Below are positions 20,820 through 30,645 of a DNA stretch of 64,000 nt, piece after piece. The notes beneath the pieces are model-generated. The model was not told the origin of the DNA. It worked only from the letters and a program-made list of their open reading frames with translations, and made no database searches. The translations under genes and the position numbers were made by a program. The stretch comes from Thalassotalea fonticola (GTDB taxonomy: Bacteria; Pseudomonadota; Gammaproteobacteria; Enterobacterales; Alteromonadaceae): the NCBI RefSeq assembly GCF_032911225.1, contig NZ_CP136600.1, positions 4,526,001-4,590,000 of the forward strand, written 5' to 3'. Position 1 is the stretch's first letter, and each line of letters starts with the position of its first letter.

Positions 20820-21344
20820 TTGAACTACTATCAATTATTTGGCTTAGAGGCTAAATTTAATCTAGATTTAACCGAGCTGTCTGCAACCTATCAAGCATTA
20901 CAAAAAACGGTCCACCCAGACCGTTTTGCTCATTCTTCATCGCAAGAGCAATTATTAGCTGTGCAAAAATCTGCTGAGATAAATGACGCATTTCAAACGT
21001 TGAAACAGCCAATATTGCGTGGTGAATATCTGTTAAAATTACGCGGTACAGAACTTCCTTTAGAGCAAGAATCCTTTGGTGATGTAAGCTTTTTAATGGA
21101 ACAAATGGAACTGCGAGAAATGCTTGGTGATATCGCTCATGCAGGTGATGTTGATGCCGCTATTTTTTCAGCACAAGAAACATTAGACGTACAGGCTCAG
21201 TATTTATGGCAGCAAGTTGAAAGCTTGTTGGCAGTAACTAGCCAAGCTGAAAACGTAAAGGCGAGCGAATTGATACGCAAATTAAAATTCTATCAAAAAC
21301 TACAAATTGAATTAGATCGTATTGAAGACGATTTATTTGACTAA
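20820..21344 (+). CDS. hscB: J-type co-chaperone HscB
   Basis: Targets IscU to HscA. The J domain with HPDRF is at about residues 37-41, followed by the helical C-terminal IscU-binding domain; 174 residues. The start is TTG: the product begins NYYQLFGLEAKFNLD, the normal family N-terminus, and no ATG or GTG fits. The weak start and weak ribosome site may lower its translation relative to its neighbours. Confidence 0.94.
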   Translation: MNYYQLFGLEAKFNLDLTELSATYQALQKTVHPDRFAHSSSQEQLLAVQKSAEINDAFQTLKQPILRGEYLLKLRGTELPLEQESFGDVSFLMEQMELREMLGDIAHAGDVDAAIFSAQETLDVQAQYLWQQVESLLAVTSQAENVKASELIRKLKFYQKLQIELDRIEDDLFD

Positions 21345-21377
21345 GTTAAAAAATTAATCACAAAAGATATAAAAAAC

Positions 21378-23243
21378 ATGGCTTTATTACAAATTGCTGA
21401 ACCCGGACAAAGTACTGTTCCACATCAACACAGATTAGCGGCAGGTATCGATTTAGGTACTACCAATTCATTAGTGGCGAGCGTGAAAAGTGGTTTAGCA
21501 GAAACGTTAGCAGATTCAGAAGGTAATGATATTTTACCTTCAATTGTTAGTTATCAAAGTGACGCGGTTTTAGTTGGTAATGCAGCTAAAGCACATTCTA
21601 TAAGCGACCCTGAAAATACAGTTGTTTCAGTTAAACGTTTAATGGGCCGCTCACTCGCTGATATCAATGCTAAATATCCGGCGCTGCCTTATCAGTTTTG
21701 TGGAGAAGATTCACATCCATCGTTAAATACTCGCAGTGGACCTATGAACCCGGTACAAGTATCGGCTGAAATTTTAGCAAATCTGGTAGAACGAGCTAAG
21801 CACTCTTTAGGTGGCGAATTAGAAGGCGTTGTTATTACCGTTCCTGCATATTTTGACGATGCTCAACGTCAAAGTACCAAAGATGCGGCGACCATTGCCG
21901 GCGTTAATGTATTACGTTTATTAAATGAGCCAACCGCAGCAGCTGTAGCTTATGGTTTAGATAGTGGCCAGGAAGGTGTTATTGCTGTTTTCGATTTAGG
22001 TGGTGGTACTTTTGATATCTCTGTATTGCGCTTAGCAAAAGGTGTCTTTGAAGTATTAGCTACCGGTGGTGATTCAGCCTTAGGTGGTGATGACTTTGAC
22101 TTAATCTTAGTTGAACACATTCTTGAGCAAGCGAACTTACAGCGTCCTTTATCCAGTTCAATGGAACGCCAAGTACTTCAACAAGCCTGTACTGCCAAAG
22201 AACAACTTACTGATAAAGAACAAGTTAGCATAGATTTAGCGTTAGAATCAGGCGCTGATTTTACTTGTCAGCTAACCCGCGAAACATTTAACCAATTAAT
22301 TAAACCTTTAGTTACAAAAACATTACGCGCTTGTCGTCGTTCTTTAAAAGATGCCGATGTTAGTATTAGTGATGTAAATGAAGTGATTATGGTTGGTGGT
22401 TCTACTCGAGTGCCATTAGTTAGAACTGAAGTTGGTAATTACTTCAATCGTCCGCCATTAACCTCAATTGATCCTGATAAAGTAGTCGCTATTGGCGCCG
22501 CTATTCAAGCGGATGTGTTAGCCGGTAATAAACCTGACAGTGACATTTTATTGCTTGACGTTATTCCATTATCGCTAGGTTTGGAAACCATGGGCGGCTT
22601 GGTTGAAAAGGTTATTTCACGTAACACTACAATTCCTGTTGCCAAGGCACAAGAATTTACCACCTTTAAAGATGGTCAAACAGCGATGGCAATACATGTA
22701 TTGCAAGGCGAACGTGAATTGGTTGAAGACTGTCGTTCACTAGCTAGGTTTGAATTAAGGGGCATTCCGGCAATGACCGCAGGTGCTGCGCATATCCGCG
22801 TAACATTTAAAGTTGATGCCGATGGATTATTAAGTGTTAGCGCCATGGAAAAATCTACTGGCGTAGAGTCTTCTATCGAAGTTAAACCATCATTTGGGCT
22901 TGATGAAAATGACATAATTACCATGTTAAAAGATTCAATGAGTAACGCTAAAGAAGATATGGATGCGCGTATGCTTAAAGAGCAGCAAGTAGAAGCGGCT
23001 CGTGTTTTTGAAAGCGTTACTGCCGCCATCGGTGAAGATGGCCAACGATTACTTACAGAGCAAGAGCTTGCGGAAATAAATTCCGCACTTTCTAATTTAC
23101 TTACAATTAGTCAAACGTCAAATATTGCGGCAATAGAAGTTGCGATAGCGGCGGTTGATAAAGTTACAGCGACTTTTGCTGAGCGTCGTATGGATTCTTC
23201 CATCCGCACCGCTTTAGCAGGTCATTCGGTAGACGAGGTTTAA
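21378..23243 (+). CDS. hscA: Hsp70-class chaperone HscA
   Basis: Specialised Hsp70 that drives cluster release from IscU. The ATPase domain shows [42 protein letters not shown] and [12 protein letters not shown]. The linker [15 protein letters not shown] leads to the substrate-binding domain and helical lid. Length 621 is typical. The stop is 2 bp before the fdx start. Confidence 0.97.
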   Translation: MALLQIAEPGQSTVPHQHRLAAGIDLGTTNSLVASVKSGLAETLADSEGNDILPSIVSYQSDAVLVGNAAKAHSISDPENTVVSVKRLMGRSLADINAKYPALPYQFCGEDSHPSLNTRSGPMNPVQVSAEILANLVERAKHSLGGELEGVVITVPAYFDDAQRQSTKDAATIAGVNVLRLLNEPTAAAVAYGLDSGQEGVIAVFDLGGGTFDISVLRLAKGVFEVLATGGDSALGGDDFDLILVEHILEQANLQRPLSSSMERQVLQQACTAKEQLTDKEQVSIDLALESGADFTCQLTRETFNQLIKPLVTKTLRACRRSLKDADVSISDVNEVIMVGGSTRVPLVRTEVGNYFNRPPLTSIDPDKVVAIGAAIQADVLAGNKPDSDILLLDVIPLSLGLETMGGLVEKVISRNTTIPVAKAQEFTTFKDGQTAMAIHVLQGERELVEDCRSLARFELRGIPAMTAGAAHIRVTFKVDADGLLSVSAMEKSTGVESSIEVKPSFGLDENDIITMLKDSMSNAKEDMDARMLKEQQVEAARVFESVTAAIGEDGQRLLTEQELAEINSALSNLLTISQTSNIAAIEVAIAAVDKVTATFAERRMDSSIRTALAGHSVDEV

Positions 23244-23245
23244 TC

Positions 23246-23584
23246 ATGCCACAAATTATCTTTCTTCCTAACGAAGAATTATGCCCAGAAGGTTTAGTAG
23301 TTGAAGCTGAAAAGGGCGAAACAGTGCTAAATGTTGCGTTAAAAAATGACATTGGCGTTGAACATGCTTGTGAAAAAGTATGTGCTTGTACCACTTGTCA
23401 TATGATCATTCGTGAAGGTTTTGATTCACTAGATGAAAGTGATGAGCTCGAAGACGATATGCTTGATAAAGCTTGGGGTTTAGAGCCTGAATCACGTTTA
23501 GGTTGCCAAGCCATCATCACTGACGAAGATTTAGTCGTCGAAATACCCAAATACACCGTTAATATGGTTAGTGAAAACCACTAA
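23246..23584 (+). CDS. fdx: isc-type [2Fe-2S] ferredoxin
   Basis: Electron donor for cluster assembly. The ligand cysteines lie in CEKVCACTTCHM and the downstream LGCQAII. Length 112 is normal. It is the last gene of the operon. No iscX follows; a terminator comes 27 bp after the stop. Confidence 0.97.
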   Translation: MPQIIFLPNEELCPEGLVVEAEKGETVLNVALKNDIGVEHACEKVCACTTCHMIIREGFDSLDESDELEDDMLDKAWGLEPESRLGCQAIITDEDLVVEIPKYTVNMVSENH

Positions 23585-23607
23585 TTAATTATAAAAGTAT
23601 TGAATAT

Positions 23608-23640
23608 AAAGGCTGAAACCCAAAAGTTTCAGCCTTTTTA
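23608..23640. terminator. bidirectional terminator after fdx
   Basis: GGCTGAAAC (23611-23619) pairs with GTTTCAGCC (23626-23634), flanked by A and T tracts. It serves fdx on + and the converging thioesterase gene on -. Confidence 0.85.
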
Positions 23641-23651
23641 ATATGTGAGTC

Positions 23652-24077
23652 TTAAGTTGTTTTGTTATGCAGTTCAAGCGCCTGTCTGATAGGCGCTGGC
23701 ATTTCTGTTGATTGACGTGTCAGCGGGTCAAAAAACACTTCAACAGTTTCATATGTTGCATGTATTTCCATCGTATCCGCATGTAAAATTCTCTCGATAA
23801 AAGTACAGCTTTTATTACCAATGCGGGCTAGCACGCTATCTACAACAATCAAATCTCCTGCAACGAGTTCCCGCTGAAACTGCAGTTTTGCTGAAGCGGT
23901 TACGGTATGTACGCCAAATTCTTTTTGCATTTTTTGGTGACTGCCCCAGTAAAGCGGCCATAAATGAAATGCTGCATCATCAAAAAAATGACTATAAAAG
24001 CGGACATTCATATGCCCAAAGCTGTCACAATACCAGGGATGCACAACTCCACGGAGAATTTCGAGTGGATCAGACAT
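23652..24077 (-). CDS. hotdog-fold acyl-CoA thioesterase
   Basis: A 141-residue 4HBT/YbgC-like thioesterase with the family N-terminal motif VVHPWYCDSFGHMNVRFYSHFFDDA, where the Asp/His pair is catalytic. AGGAGAAG precedes the ATG. It lies downstream of fdhA on the same strand with a 121-bp gap, at the edge of the betaine region. In Pseudomonas a thioesterase of this family acts on betainyl-CoA in carnitine breakdown, but no other carnitine gene is in the window, so the substrate is left open. Confidence 0.78.
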   Translation of the reverse strand: MSDPLEILRGVVHPWYCDSFGHMNVRFYSHFFDDAAFHLWPLYWGSHQKMQKEFGVHTVTASAKLQFQRELVAGDLIVVDSVLARIGNKSCTFIERILHADTMEIHATYETVEVFFDPLTRQSTEMPAPIRQALELHNKTT

Positions 24078-24198
24078 AATTAATCTTCTCCTATATATTA
24101 TTAAACTGATTAGTAATCATCGAGATAGGGGGCGGTAATGCATTCTAAGTTACAGATAACGGCGCAAAAAATGCGCCGTTTACTAAATAAAAGAATGC

Positions 24199-25395
24199 TT
24201 AAGACACCATTGAGTGAGGGTCTATTACAAACTTCTTCGCCGCGCCATGATCAAAAGCTTCATATCCTTGTGGTGCGCCATCAAGTGAAATTACTTGCAC
24301 GTTAACCGCCTTAGCTATTTGAACTTTATCCCACAAAATGGCTTGCATCAGGTTGCGATGATACTTCATCACCGGGCATTGACCGGTAACAAAATAATGT
24401 GATTTGGCCCAACCAAGACCAAAATTCATGCTAAGTTGTCCGGTTTTGGCCGCTTCAGTAGAGGCACCAGGATCACCAGTGACATAAAGTCCTGGAATAC
24501 CAATACCACCGCCTGCACGAGTAACTTCCATCATAGTATTAAGTACAATTGCTGGCTGTTCTTTATGATGACTACAGCCATGGCTGTGAGCTTCAAAGCC
24601 AACACAATCGACAGCAGCATCAACTTCAGGCACACCTAGTATTTGTTCGATCATGTCTGGTACGGTCGCATCTTGGCGTAAATCAATGGTTTCGCAACCA
24701 AAGCTACGTGCCTGGGCTAGACGATCCGGGTTCATGTCACCAACAATGACACAAGCCGCGCCAAGTAATTGCGACGATGCAGCAGCCGCAAGACCAACTG
24801 GACCTGCACCGGCAATATAAACCGTAGCACCAGGAACAACACCAGCCGTTACTGCACCATGGTATCCGGTGGGGAAAATATCAGAGAGCATGGTTAAATC
24901 ACGGATTTTTTCTAACGCTTGATCTTTATCTGGAAATTTTAACAGATTAAAGTCAGCATATGGCACCATCACATATTCAGATTGACCGCCAACCCAGCCG
25001 CCCATATCAACGTAACCAAAGGCAGCACCTGCGCGACCTGGGTTAACGTTTAAACAAATACCTGTGTTTCCTTCACGACAGTTTCGACAACGACCACAGG
25101 CGATATTAAATGGTACGGAGACAATGTCACCAACATCTAAAAATTCAACGTCACTACCTTTTTCGATGATCATACCGGTAATTTCATGACCTAAAACAAG
25201 TCCTGGTTCGGCAGTAGTACGACCGCGTACCATATGTTGGTCACTGCCACAGATATTTGTGGTCACTACTTTTAAAATAACCCCGTGCTCGCATTTGCGG
25301 TTGCCAATGGCAAGCTTAGGGTAGGCAATATTTTGAATTTCAACATTTCCCGGGCCTGTGTAAACAACGCCGCGGTTTCCATGATTTGAACACAT
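24199..25395 (-). CDS. fdhA: glutathione-independent formaldehyde dehydrogenase
   Basis: Zinc alcohol-dehydrogenase superfamily enzyme oxidising formaldehyde to formate with tightly bound NAD. The 398-residue length and the N-terminus MCSNHGNRGVVYTGPGNVEI match the Pseudomonas putida enzyme class. Catalytic zinc ligands are in NICGSDQHMVRG and LGHEITG. The structural zinc cysteines are in CGRCRNCREGNTGIC. The Rossmann motif is VYIAGAGPVGLAAA. It lies in the betaine region, where three demethylations release formaldehyde. It probably has its own promoter in the 322-bp gap after purU. Confidence 0.93.
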   Translation of the reverse strand: MCSNHGNRGVVYTGPGNVEIQNIAYPKLAIGNRKCEHGVILKVVTTNICGSDQHMVRGRTTAEPGLVLGHEITGMIIEKGSDVEFLDVGDIVSVPFNIACGRCRNCREGNTGICLNVNPGRAGAAFGYVDMGGWVGGQSEYVMVPYADFNLLKFPDKDQALEKIRDLTMLSDIFPTGYHGAVTAGVVPGATVYIAGAGPVGLAAAASSQLLGAACVIVGDMNPDRLAQARSFGCETIDLRQDATVPDMIEQILGVPEVDAAVDCVGFEAHSHGCSHHKEQPAIVLNTMMEVTRAGGGIGIPGLYVTGDPGASTEAAKTGQLSMNFGLGWAKSHYFVTGQCPVMKYHRNLMQAILWDKVQIAKAVNVQVISLDGAPQGYEAFDHGAAKKFVIDPHSMVS

Positions 25396-25717
25396 ATCAA
25401 GCTCTCTTGTTGGTTAAATGACGCTAACAATATTTTTTTGATGGTTTGTTTTGGTCATTAATTAAGGATCAAAGCCACTTCCTATCGTTATTTAAATAGT
25501 TGTTGGCTTAGGTGAAAAAACACATAGGTCAGAGTAACGTTTTGCTACTTATATCGGCATATCTGAAAAAGACATCGGCATGTCTGAAACAGACAAAAAC
25601 TGATTTTTGAAGAATGTCTAGAAAAAGGTAACCAACGACAAACTTTAATAATATTAATTTAAACTTAGTCGTTGGTTTTTGCTGCTAGAAGTGCGTTAAG
25701 TGGTTGTGCTTGTTAGC
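25396..25717 (-). promoter_or_regulatory. purU-fdhA intergenic region with operator-like repeats
   Basis: Two 21-bp direct repeats at 25555-25575 and 25576-25596 start CGGCAT and continue TCTGAAA.AGACA, abutting each other. Their junction also forms an inverted repeat AGACAT-CGGC-ATGTCT. A hairpin (AACCAACGAC at 25630-25639 with GTCGTTGGTT at 25668-25677) lies between them and purU and may end the purU transcript. The repeats are about 160 bp upstream of fdhA. Confidence 0.5.
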
Positions 25718-26596
25718 TTACTTGGAAAAGACTACTGTTTTTTTACCATGCATGAAAATTCGATGTTCGATATGGCAACGTACCGCGCGAGATAGTGTTA
25801 AACATTCGATATCACGCCCTTTAGCCGCTAAGTCCTGAGGGTAGTAGCAGTGATCAACAGTCTCGACGCCTTGGCTAATGATCGGCCCTTCATCGAGATC
25901 ATCACTCACGTAATGCGCCGTGGCGCCAACTAATTTAATGCCACGATCATAGGCTTGATAATAAGGTCTAGCGCCTTTAAAACCAGGCAACAACGAATGA
26001 TGAATGTTAATGGCTTTACCGGCAAGCTTTTCACACATGTCACTAGAGAGTACTTGCATGTAACGAGCTAATACCACTAAGTCCGCTTCACAATCTTGAA
26101 TTATTTGCCAAACTTTGGCTTCTTGCTCAGGTTTGGTTTCCTTACTTATTGGCAAATGGTAATAAGGAATGCCATGCCATTTTGCCAGCTCTTTTAAATC
26201 AGGGTGATTAGAAATGATCGCTGGAATTTCAATATCAAGATCGCCAGTTCGATAACGGTATAATAAGTCATTCAGACAATGATCGTGTTTTGACACCATG
26301 ATCACCACTTTTGATTTATAAGAGCTTGATGCCAGTTGCCATTGCATCTCAAATTCACCGGCTCGTTGTTCGAACTCTTGGCAAAAATTTTCTCGGTTAA
26401 ATTCTGTCTCTGTATCGGATCTAAACTCTATGCGAATGAAAAAACGATCTTCAGCAGTATCATCAAACGAGTGAATCTCATTAATATAAAACCCCTGTTC
26501 ATACAAAAAACGGGTCACCACGTCAACCGTCCCAGGTCGGCTAGGGCAGTCTGCGGTGATAATGTGGGTTTGTGGTACTGGTTTGATATCGGACAT
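25718..26596 (-). CDS. purU: formyltetrahydrofolate deformylase
   Basis: Hydrolyses 10-formyl-THF to formate and THF, regenerating folate after sarcosine oxidation. It has an N-terminal ACT domain (about residues 8-85) and a formyltransferase-type catalytic domain with INIHHSLLPGFKGARPYYQA and the Asp in VGATAHYVSDDLDEGPII. Length 292 is normal. The purU-type gene is a regular partner of sox clusters. It follows soxG after 128 bp on the same strand. Confidence 0.94.
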   Translation of the reverse strand: MSDIKPVPQTHIITADCPSRPGTVDVVTRFLYEQGFYINEIHSFDDTAEDRFFIRIEFRSDTETEFNRENFCQEFEQRAGEFEMQWQLASSSYKSKVVIMVSKHDHCLNDLLYRYRTGDLDIEIPAIISNHPDLKELAKWHGIPYYHLPISKETKPEQEAKVWQIIQDCEADLVVLARYMQVLSSDMCEKLAGKAINIHHSLLPGFKGARPYYQAYDRGIKLVGATAHYVSDDLDEGPIISQGVETVDHCYYPQDLAAKGRDIECLTLSRAVRCHIEHRIFMHGKKTVVFSK

Positions 26597-26724
26597 TTTG
26601 ATCCTCTATTTTAATTTAAAAAACCGCTTGGTTTGATTAATGCAAACTTGAGCGGCTTTATTATTGTCGTTATCTCTCCCCTTAAACCGTTAAAACAGTT
26701 AGCTTAAGGGGAGGTTAGGGTTAT

Positions 26725-27321
26725 TTAAACAATAGTCAGGCCGTATTCTTGGCTGCCTTGTTGGATCCATAACCAAATATAGTCAGAAAAACTGCGGCGT
26801 ACAACTAATTGAAATTTGTTTTCACTGACTCGCAAAATATGTGCGCCAGCCTTGGCGAAGGTGGTACCTATGACTTTGCCAACAGGAAAACTATCCAAAT
26901 GTAGATCATAACCAGTCGATTTCTTCATTAGTTCAACAACATTGCTGCCGCTCAATTCAAGAATGGTTTGCGCGCCACTAATATCACTGACCGCAAAGTG
27001 ACCTTTGAGATATGAGCGGAGTTTTTGCTCGACATCATATTCGCTGCCTGAAGCAACAACAATCAGCCACTCATCAGGCGCTAACCACATTATCTGGGCG
27101 AGGTCGCTCTTAGCACTGCTACAAGGAGTAACTGGCAGCGCTACTCCTAAGGCTTCTTGCACGCCGGCCAAAAACTCGACATCTTGAGCATTGCCACGTA
27201 AGTTAAGGTGACCTAAAAATGCCGCCTCATGTAAGACAATACCACCTGAATTTGATTGGCCAATTAGCTGGTCAAGTTGGGCATGGTGCAACGGCGATTC
27301 TACATGTACTGAATTAGACAT
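26725..27321 (-). CDS. soxG: sarcosine oxidase gamma subunit
   Basis: Small subunit of the heterotetrameric sarcosine oxidase. The start at 27321 (MSNSVHVESPLHHA) has GGGAGA upstream and overlaps the soxA stop by 8 bp; the frame stays open further upstream, but inside soxA. The product has 198 residues with the LRGNAQDVEFLAGVQEALG and LWLAPDEWLI-like segments of the family. It is the last gene of soxBDAG, translationally coupled to soxA. Confidence 0.92.
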   Translation of the reverse strand: MSNSVHVESPLHHAQLDQLIGQSNSGGIVLHEAAFLGHLNLRGNAQDVEFLAGVQEALGVALPVTPCSSAKSDLAQIMWLAPDEWLIVVASGSEYDVEQKLRSYLKGHFAVSDISGAQTILELSGSNVVELMKKSTGYDLHLDSFPVGKVIGTTFAKAGAHILRVSENKFQLVVRRSFSDYIWLWIQQGSQEYGLTIV

Positions 27322-30300
27322 TTTGACGGTCTCCCTTTGGATCATAAAATACTGGGCTGCAAATTTCAGCTTCAACAGTAGTGCCATCACTTAATGGCAA
27401 AAATACACTCTGTCCCTTGCGGTCAATACCACCTTTAACTACGGCTAAAGCAAAAGAGTAGCCCATGCAAGCACTGTAATAGCTTGAGGTTACATGACCG
27501 ACCATTTTCATTGGAATACTTTGGTTTTTCTCAAACACAATTTGCGCGCCTTCTGGCAAGACAAAGTTTGGATCTTTTGGTTTTAAACCAACCATTTGTT
27601 TGCGATCATCACGTTTGTTGTCATAGCGGGTCCAAGAACGTTTGCCGATAAAGCTAAATTCTTTCTTCTTGCCGACTACCCAGTCCATGTCTAAATCTTG
27701 TGGTGTAACCGAGCCATCGGTGTCTTGTCCAACAATGATGAAACCTTTCTCTGCACGTAAAATGTGCATAGTTTCGGTGCCATAAGGAGTAATATTAAAT
27801 TCTTCTCCCGCAGCCATCACCGCTTTCCAGGTATGCATACCGTAGTTGGCTTGTACGTTAATTTCAAAAGACAACTCGCCGGTAAAAGAGATGCGGAAAA
27901 TTCGCGCCTTAACGCCAGCAACCTCAGCCGCGCGCCAGTCCATATACTTGAAACTGTCGTTGCTTACATCAATGTCACAGATTTTTTCGAGCACTTTACG
28001 TGCATTAGGACCTGATATTGTCATTGTTGACCAATGATCAGTCACCGTTGAGAAATAAACCTCAAGCTCAGGCCATTCAGTTTGATGCCACAACTCTAAC
28101 CATTGCAACACACCTGCGGCGCCGCCTGTGGTTGTGGTCATGATAAAACGATTTTCATCAAGACAGACTGTAACCCCATCATCAAAGACCATACCGTCTT
28201 CTTTACACATTACTCCATATCGACATTTTCCAACGCCTAACTTACTCCATGGGTTGGTATAAACACGGTTTAAAAATTCTCGCGCGTCTTTACCTTGAAT
28301 ATCAATTTTACCTAAGGTGGAGGCATCTAGAATACCGACGCTATTACGCGTAGCTAAACACTCACGTTCAAGGGATTCTTGCATGGTTTCCCCAGGTTGT
28401 GGGAAATACCAAGGACGTTTCCACTGGCCAACATCTTCAAACTCGGCGCCATTGTCAAGGTGCCATTTGTGCATTGCACTAAAACGCGCAGGATCAAACA
28501 AGTGCTTAACATCGGCGCCGGCTAAGGCACCAAACGTTGTTGGCGTGTACATTGGACGGAAGATGGTTGTGCCGGTTTCAGGAATTGTTTTTCCTAACGA
28601 TTTGGCCGTGATGGCCATGCCGTTAATATTGCCCAGCTTGCCTTGATCGGTACCAAAACCTAACGCGGTATAGCGCTTTACATGCTCGATAGACTCAAAA
28701 CCTTCACGGTTTGCCAGCTCGATGCCAGCCGCGGTCACATCATTTTGATAGTCGACAAATTGCTTTGGCGCTCGGCTGGTTTTTTTACTGTGCGGCACGT
28801 GGAATAATGCCATTGATGCATCTTCTTTTGGATCGCTGGTTTGCGGTAATGTGCCGCTGAAACTGCCTTCACCTTTGCCTGCCGCTTGAGCAGCTACCGC
28901 GCCAGTAGTAAAGCCATCACTGATCACTTTCGATAAGGCGTAAACGCCTTCAAGCCCACCGCAAATATGTTGCTGTTGTACAGTTTCACCCGGTACAAAA
29001 CCTGCGATGTCTTCATTCCATACCGGACGAGAGCCAGTATGTGATGATAGATGGATAACCGGGCTCCAACCGCCAGAGCTGGCGACAGTGTCACAAGCAA
29101 TATGTTTTGCGGTGCCGGTAACACTATGATTCACAGCATTGATTGGTGCAATATCAACACCTTTAACGCGTTTGCTACCGCTTACTTCGATAACCGCGTG
29201 ACCAAAGATGACGTTTATGCCTAATTTTTGGGCTTTTTTAACCAATTCACCATTTGACGATTCGCGGGTGTCAACAATGGTGACAACCTTGCGTCCTGCC
29301 TGATGCCAGTCGATCGCCGTTTTGTACGCATTGTCATTGGTGGTCATTAACACCAATTCTTTGCCAGGCACAACATCATAGCGATTAATATAGGTAGAAA
29401 CCGCATTCGCTAACATACAACCTGGTACGTCATTGTTACCATAGACCAAAGGACGTTCATGAGCACCAGTGGCTAAAATCACTTGTTTTGCTCTGACTTT
29501 GTGTACTCGTTGACGCGTGCTTTGTAGCTGATTTTCACCTAAATGATCGGTGCGGCGCTCGTTAATACCCACTAGGTTGTGATCGTAATAACCAAAAACC
29601 GTACTGCGTGGTAATAATAAAACGTTGTCCATGGCAGCAAGTTGAGCGACAGTTTTTTCAACCCATTGGCTTGGTAGCTCACCATCTATTTGCTGTTTAG
29701 AGCATAATAAACTGCCGCCAAATTCGTTTTGCTCGTCACTAATGATCACCCGTGCGCCAGTTTGTGCAGCAGACAGTGCTGCCGCTAACCCCGCAGGGCC
29801 GCCACCAACAATCATCACATCACAGTGATGGTGCATTTTGTCATAGCTGTCTGGATCGTTTTGTTGCGGGCTAGCACCTAAGCCTGCGCCTTTGCGGATC
29901 AAATGTTCATAAGACATCCATAATGACTGAGGAAACATAAAGGTTTTGTAATAAAAACCTGGTGGCATCATTGACCCACCTAGCTTGCCCACCGTTGACA
30001 TTAAATCAAAGTCAACATTCGGCCAGCCGTTGGTAGAACTTGCCGCCAGCCCTTGATAAAGATCGGTTTGCGTAGCACGTGGGTTCGGAATAGTAGTGGC
30101 TTGCGTTGAACCAATTTGAAAAATTGCATTTGGCTCTTGTGAGTCACTGGTAATAATACCGCGCGGCCGTGAGTATTTAAAACTACGGCCAACTACATCA
30201 ACACCATTGGCCAGCAAAGCTGACGCCACGGTATCACCTTCAAAACCTTGAAACTCTTTGCCGTTGAAGGTAAAGGTTAACGTGCGGTTGCGATTAATGC

Positions 30301-30337
30301 GCTTGCTGCTTGCAGCGATTCGATTAACTTGGCTCAT
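27314..30337 (-). CDS. soxA: sarcosine oxidase alpha subunit
   Basis: The 1007-residue large subunit. An N-terminal ferredoxin-like fold domain (FNGKEFQGFEGDTVASALL) is followed by an NAD-binding flavoprotein domain with MIVGGGPAGLAAALSAAQTG. The C-terminal half, from about residue 610, is an aminomethyltransferase (GcvT)-like folate domain that traps the methyl group as 5,10-methylene-THF. The enzyme yields glycine and H2O2 from sarcosine and O2. Its start overlaps the soxD stop by 4 bp. Confidence 0.96.
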   Translation of the reverse strand: MSQVNRIAASSKRINRNRTLTFTFNGKEFQGFEGDTVASALLANGVDVVGRSFKYSRPRGIITSDSQEPNAIFQIGSTQATTIPNPRATQTDLYQGLAASSTNGWPNVDFDLMSTVGKLGGSMMPPGFYYKTFMFPQSLWMSYEHLIRKGAGLGASPQQNDPDSYDKMHHHCDVMIVGGGPAGLAAALSAAQTGARVIISDEQNEFGGSLLCSKQQIDGELPSQWVEKTVAQLAAMDNVLLLPRSTVFGYYDHNLVGINERRTDHLGENQLQSTRQRVHKVRAKQVILATGAHERPLVYGNNDVPGCMLANAVSTYINRYDVVPGKELVLMTTNDNAYKTAIDWHQAGRKVVTIVDTRESSNGELVKKAQKLGINVIFGHAVIEVSGSKRVKGVDIAPINAVNHSVTGTAKHIACDTVASSGGWSPVIHLSSHTGSRPVWNEDIAGFVPGETVQQQHICGGLEGVYALSKVISDGFTTGAVAAQAAGKGEGSFSGTLPQTSDPKEDASMALFHVPHSKKTSRAPKQFVDYQNDVTAAGIELANREGFESIEHVKRYTALGFGTDQGKLGNINGMAITAKSLGKTIPETGTTIFRPMYTPTTFGALAGADVKHLFDPARFSAMHKWHLDNGAEFEDVGQWKRPWYFPQPGETMQESLERECLATRNSVGILDASTLGKIDIQGKDAREFLNRVYTNPWSKLGVGKCRYGVMCKEDGMVFDDGVTVCLDENRFIMTTTTGGAAGVLQWLELWHQTEWPELEVYFSTVTDHWSTMTISGPNARKVLEKICDIDVSNDSFKYMDWRAAEVAGVKARIFRISFTGELSFEINVQANYGMHTWKAVMAAGEEFNITPYGTETMHILRAEKGFIIVGQDTDGSVTPQDLDMDWVVGKKKEFSFIGKRSWTRYDNKRDDRKQMVGLKPKDPNFVLPEGAQIVFEKNQSIPMKMVGHVTSSYYSACMGYSFALAVVKGGIDRKGQSVFLPLSDGTTVEAEICSPVFYDPKGDRQNV

Positions 30338-30633
30338 GATTGGCCCTCTTCACTAGCGGTGACACTGGGTTTTAGACCCATTTTGTATGTTTCCATGATC
30401 TGATAAGTCACGGTATTTCTGGTCATGTTAAAATATTTTCGACAACCAGCAGCGTGCAGCCACATTTCGTGGTGCAAACCGCGTGGGTTTTTACGGAAAA
30501 ATAAGTATCGTGCCCATTGTTCATCGGACAATTCTTCTGGGTTTAGTGGACGCTCGATATGTGCTTGTCCTGCCGGACTAAACTCTTCTTCTTCGCGCAT
30601 CTCTTCACAATAAGGACAGTGGATAAGTAACAT
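30334..30633 (-). CDS. soxD: sarcosine oxidase delta subunit
   Basis: A 99-residue zinc-binding subunit. It opens with MLLIHCPYCEEMREEEEF, where two zinc cysteines lie, and the further ligands are in HAAGCRKYF. It sits between soxB (12 bp upstream) and soxA (4-bp overlap), the standard soxBDAG order. Confidence 0.95.
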   Translation of the reverse strand: MLLIHCPYCEEMREEEEFSPAGQAHIERPLNPEELSDEQWARYLFFRKNPRGLHHEMWLHAAGCRKYFNMTRNTVTYQIMETYKMGLKPSVTASEEGQS

Positions 30634-30645
30634 AAATAATTCCTC

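Noticed and set aside
24158..24180. Hairpin AACGGCGCA/TGCGCCGTT as fdhA terminator
   Set aside because: The stem is strong but no T tract follows on the minus strand, so termination is not supported.
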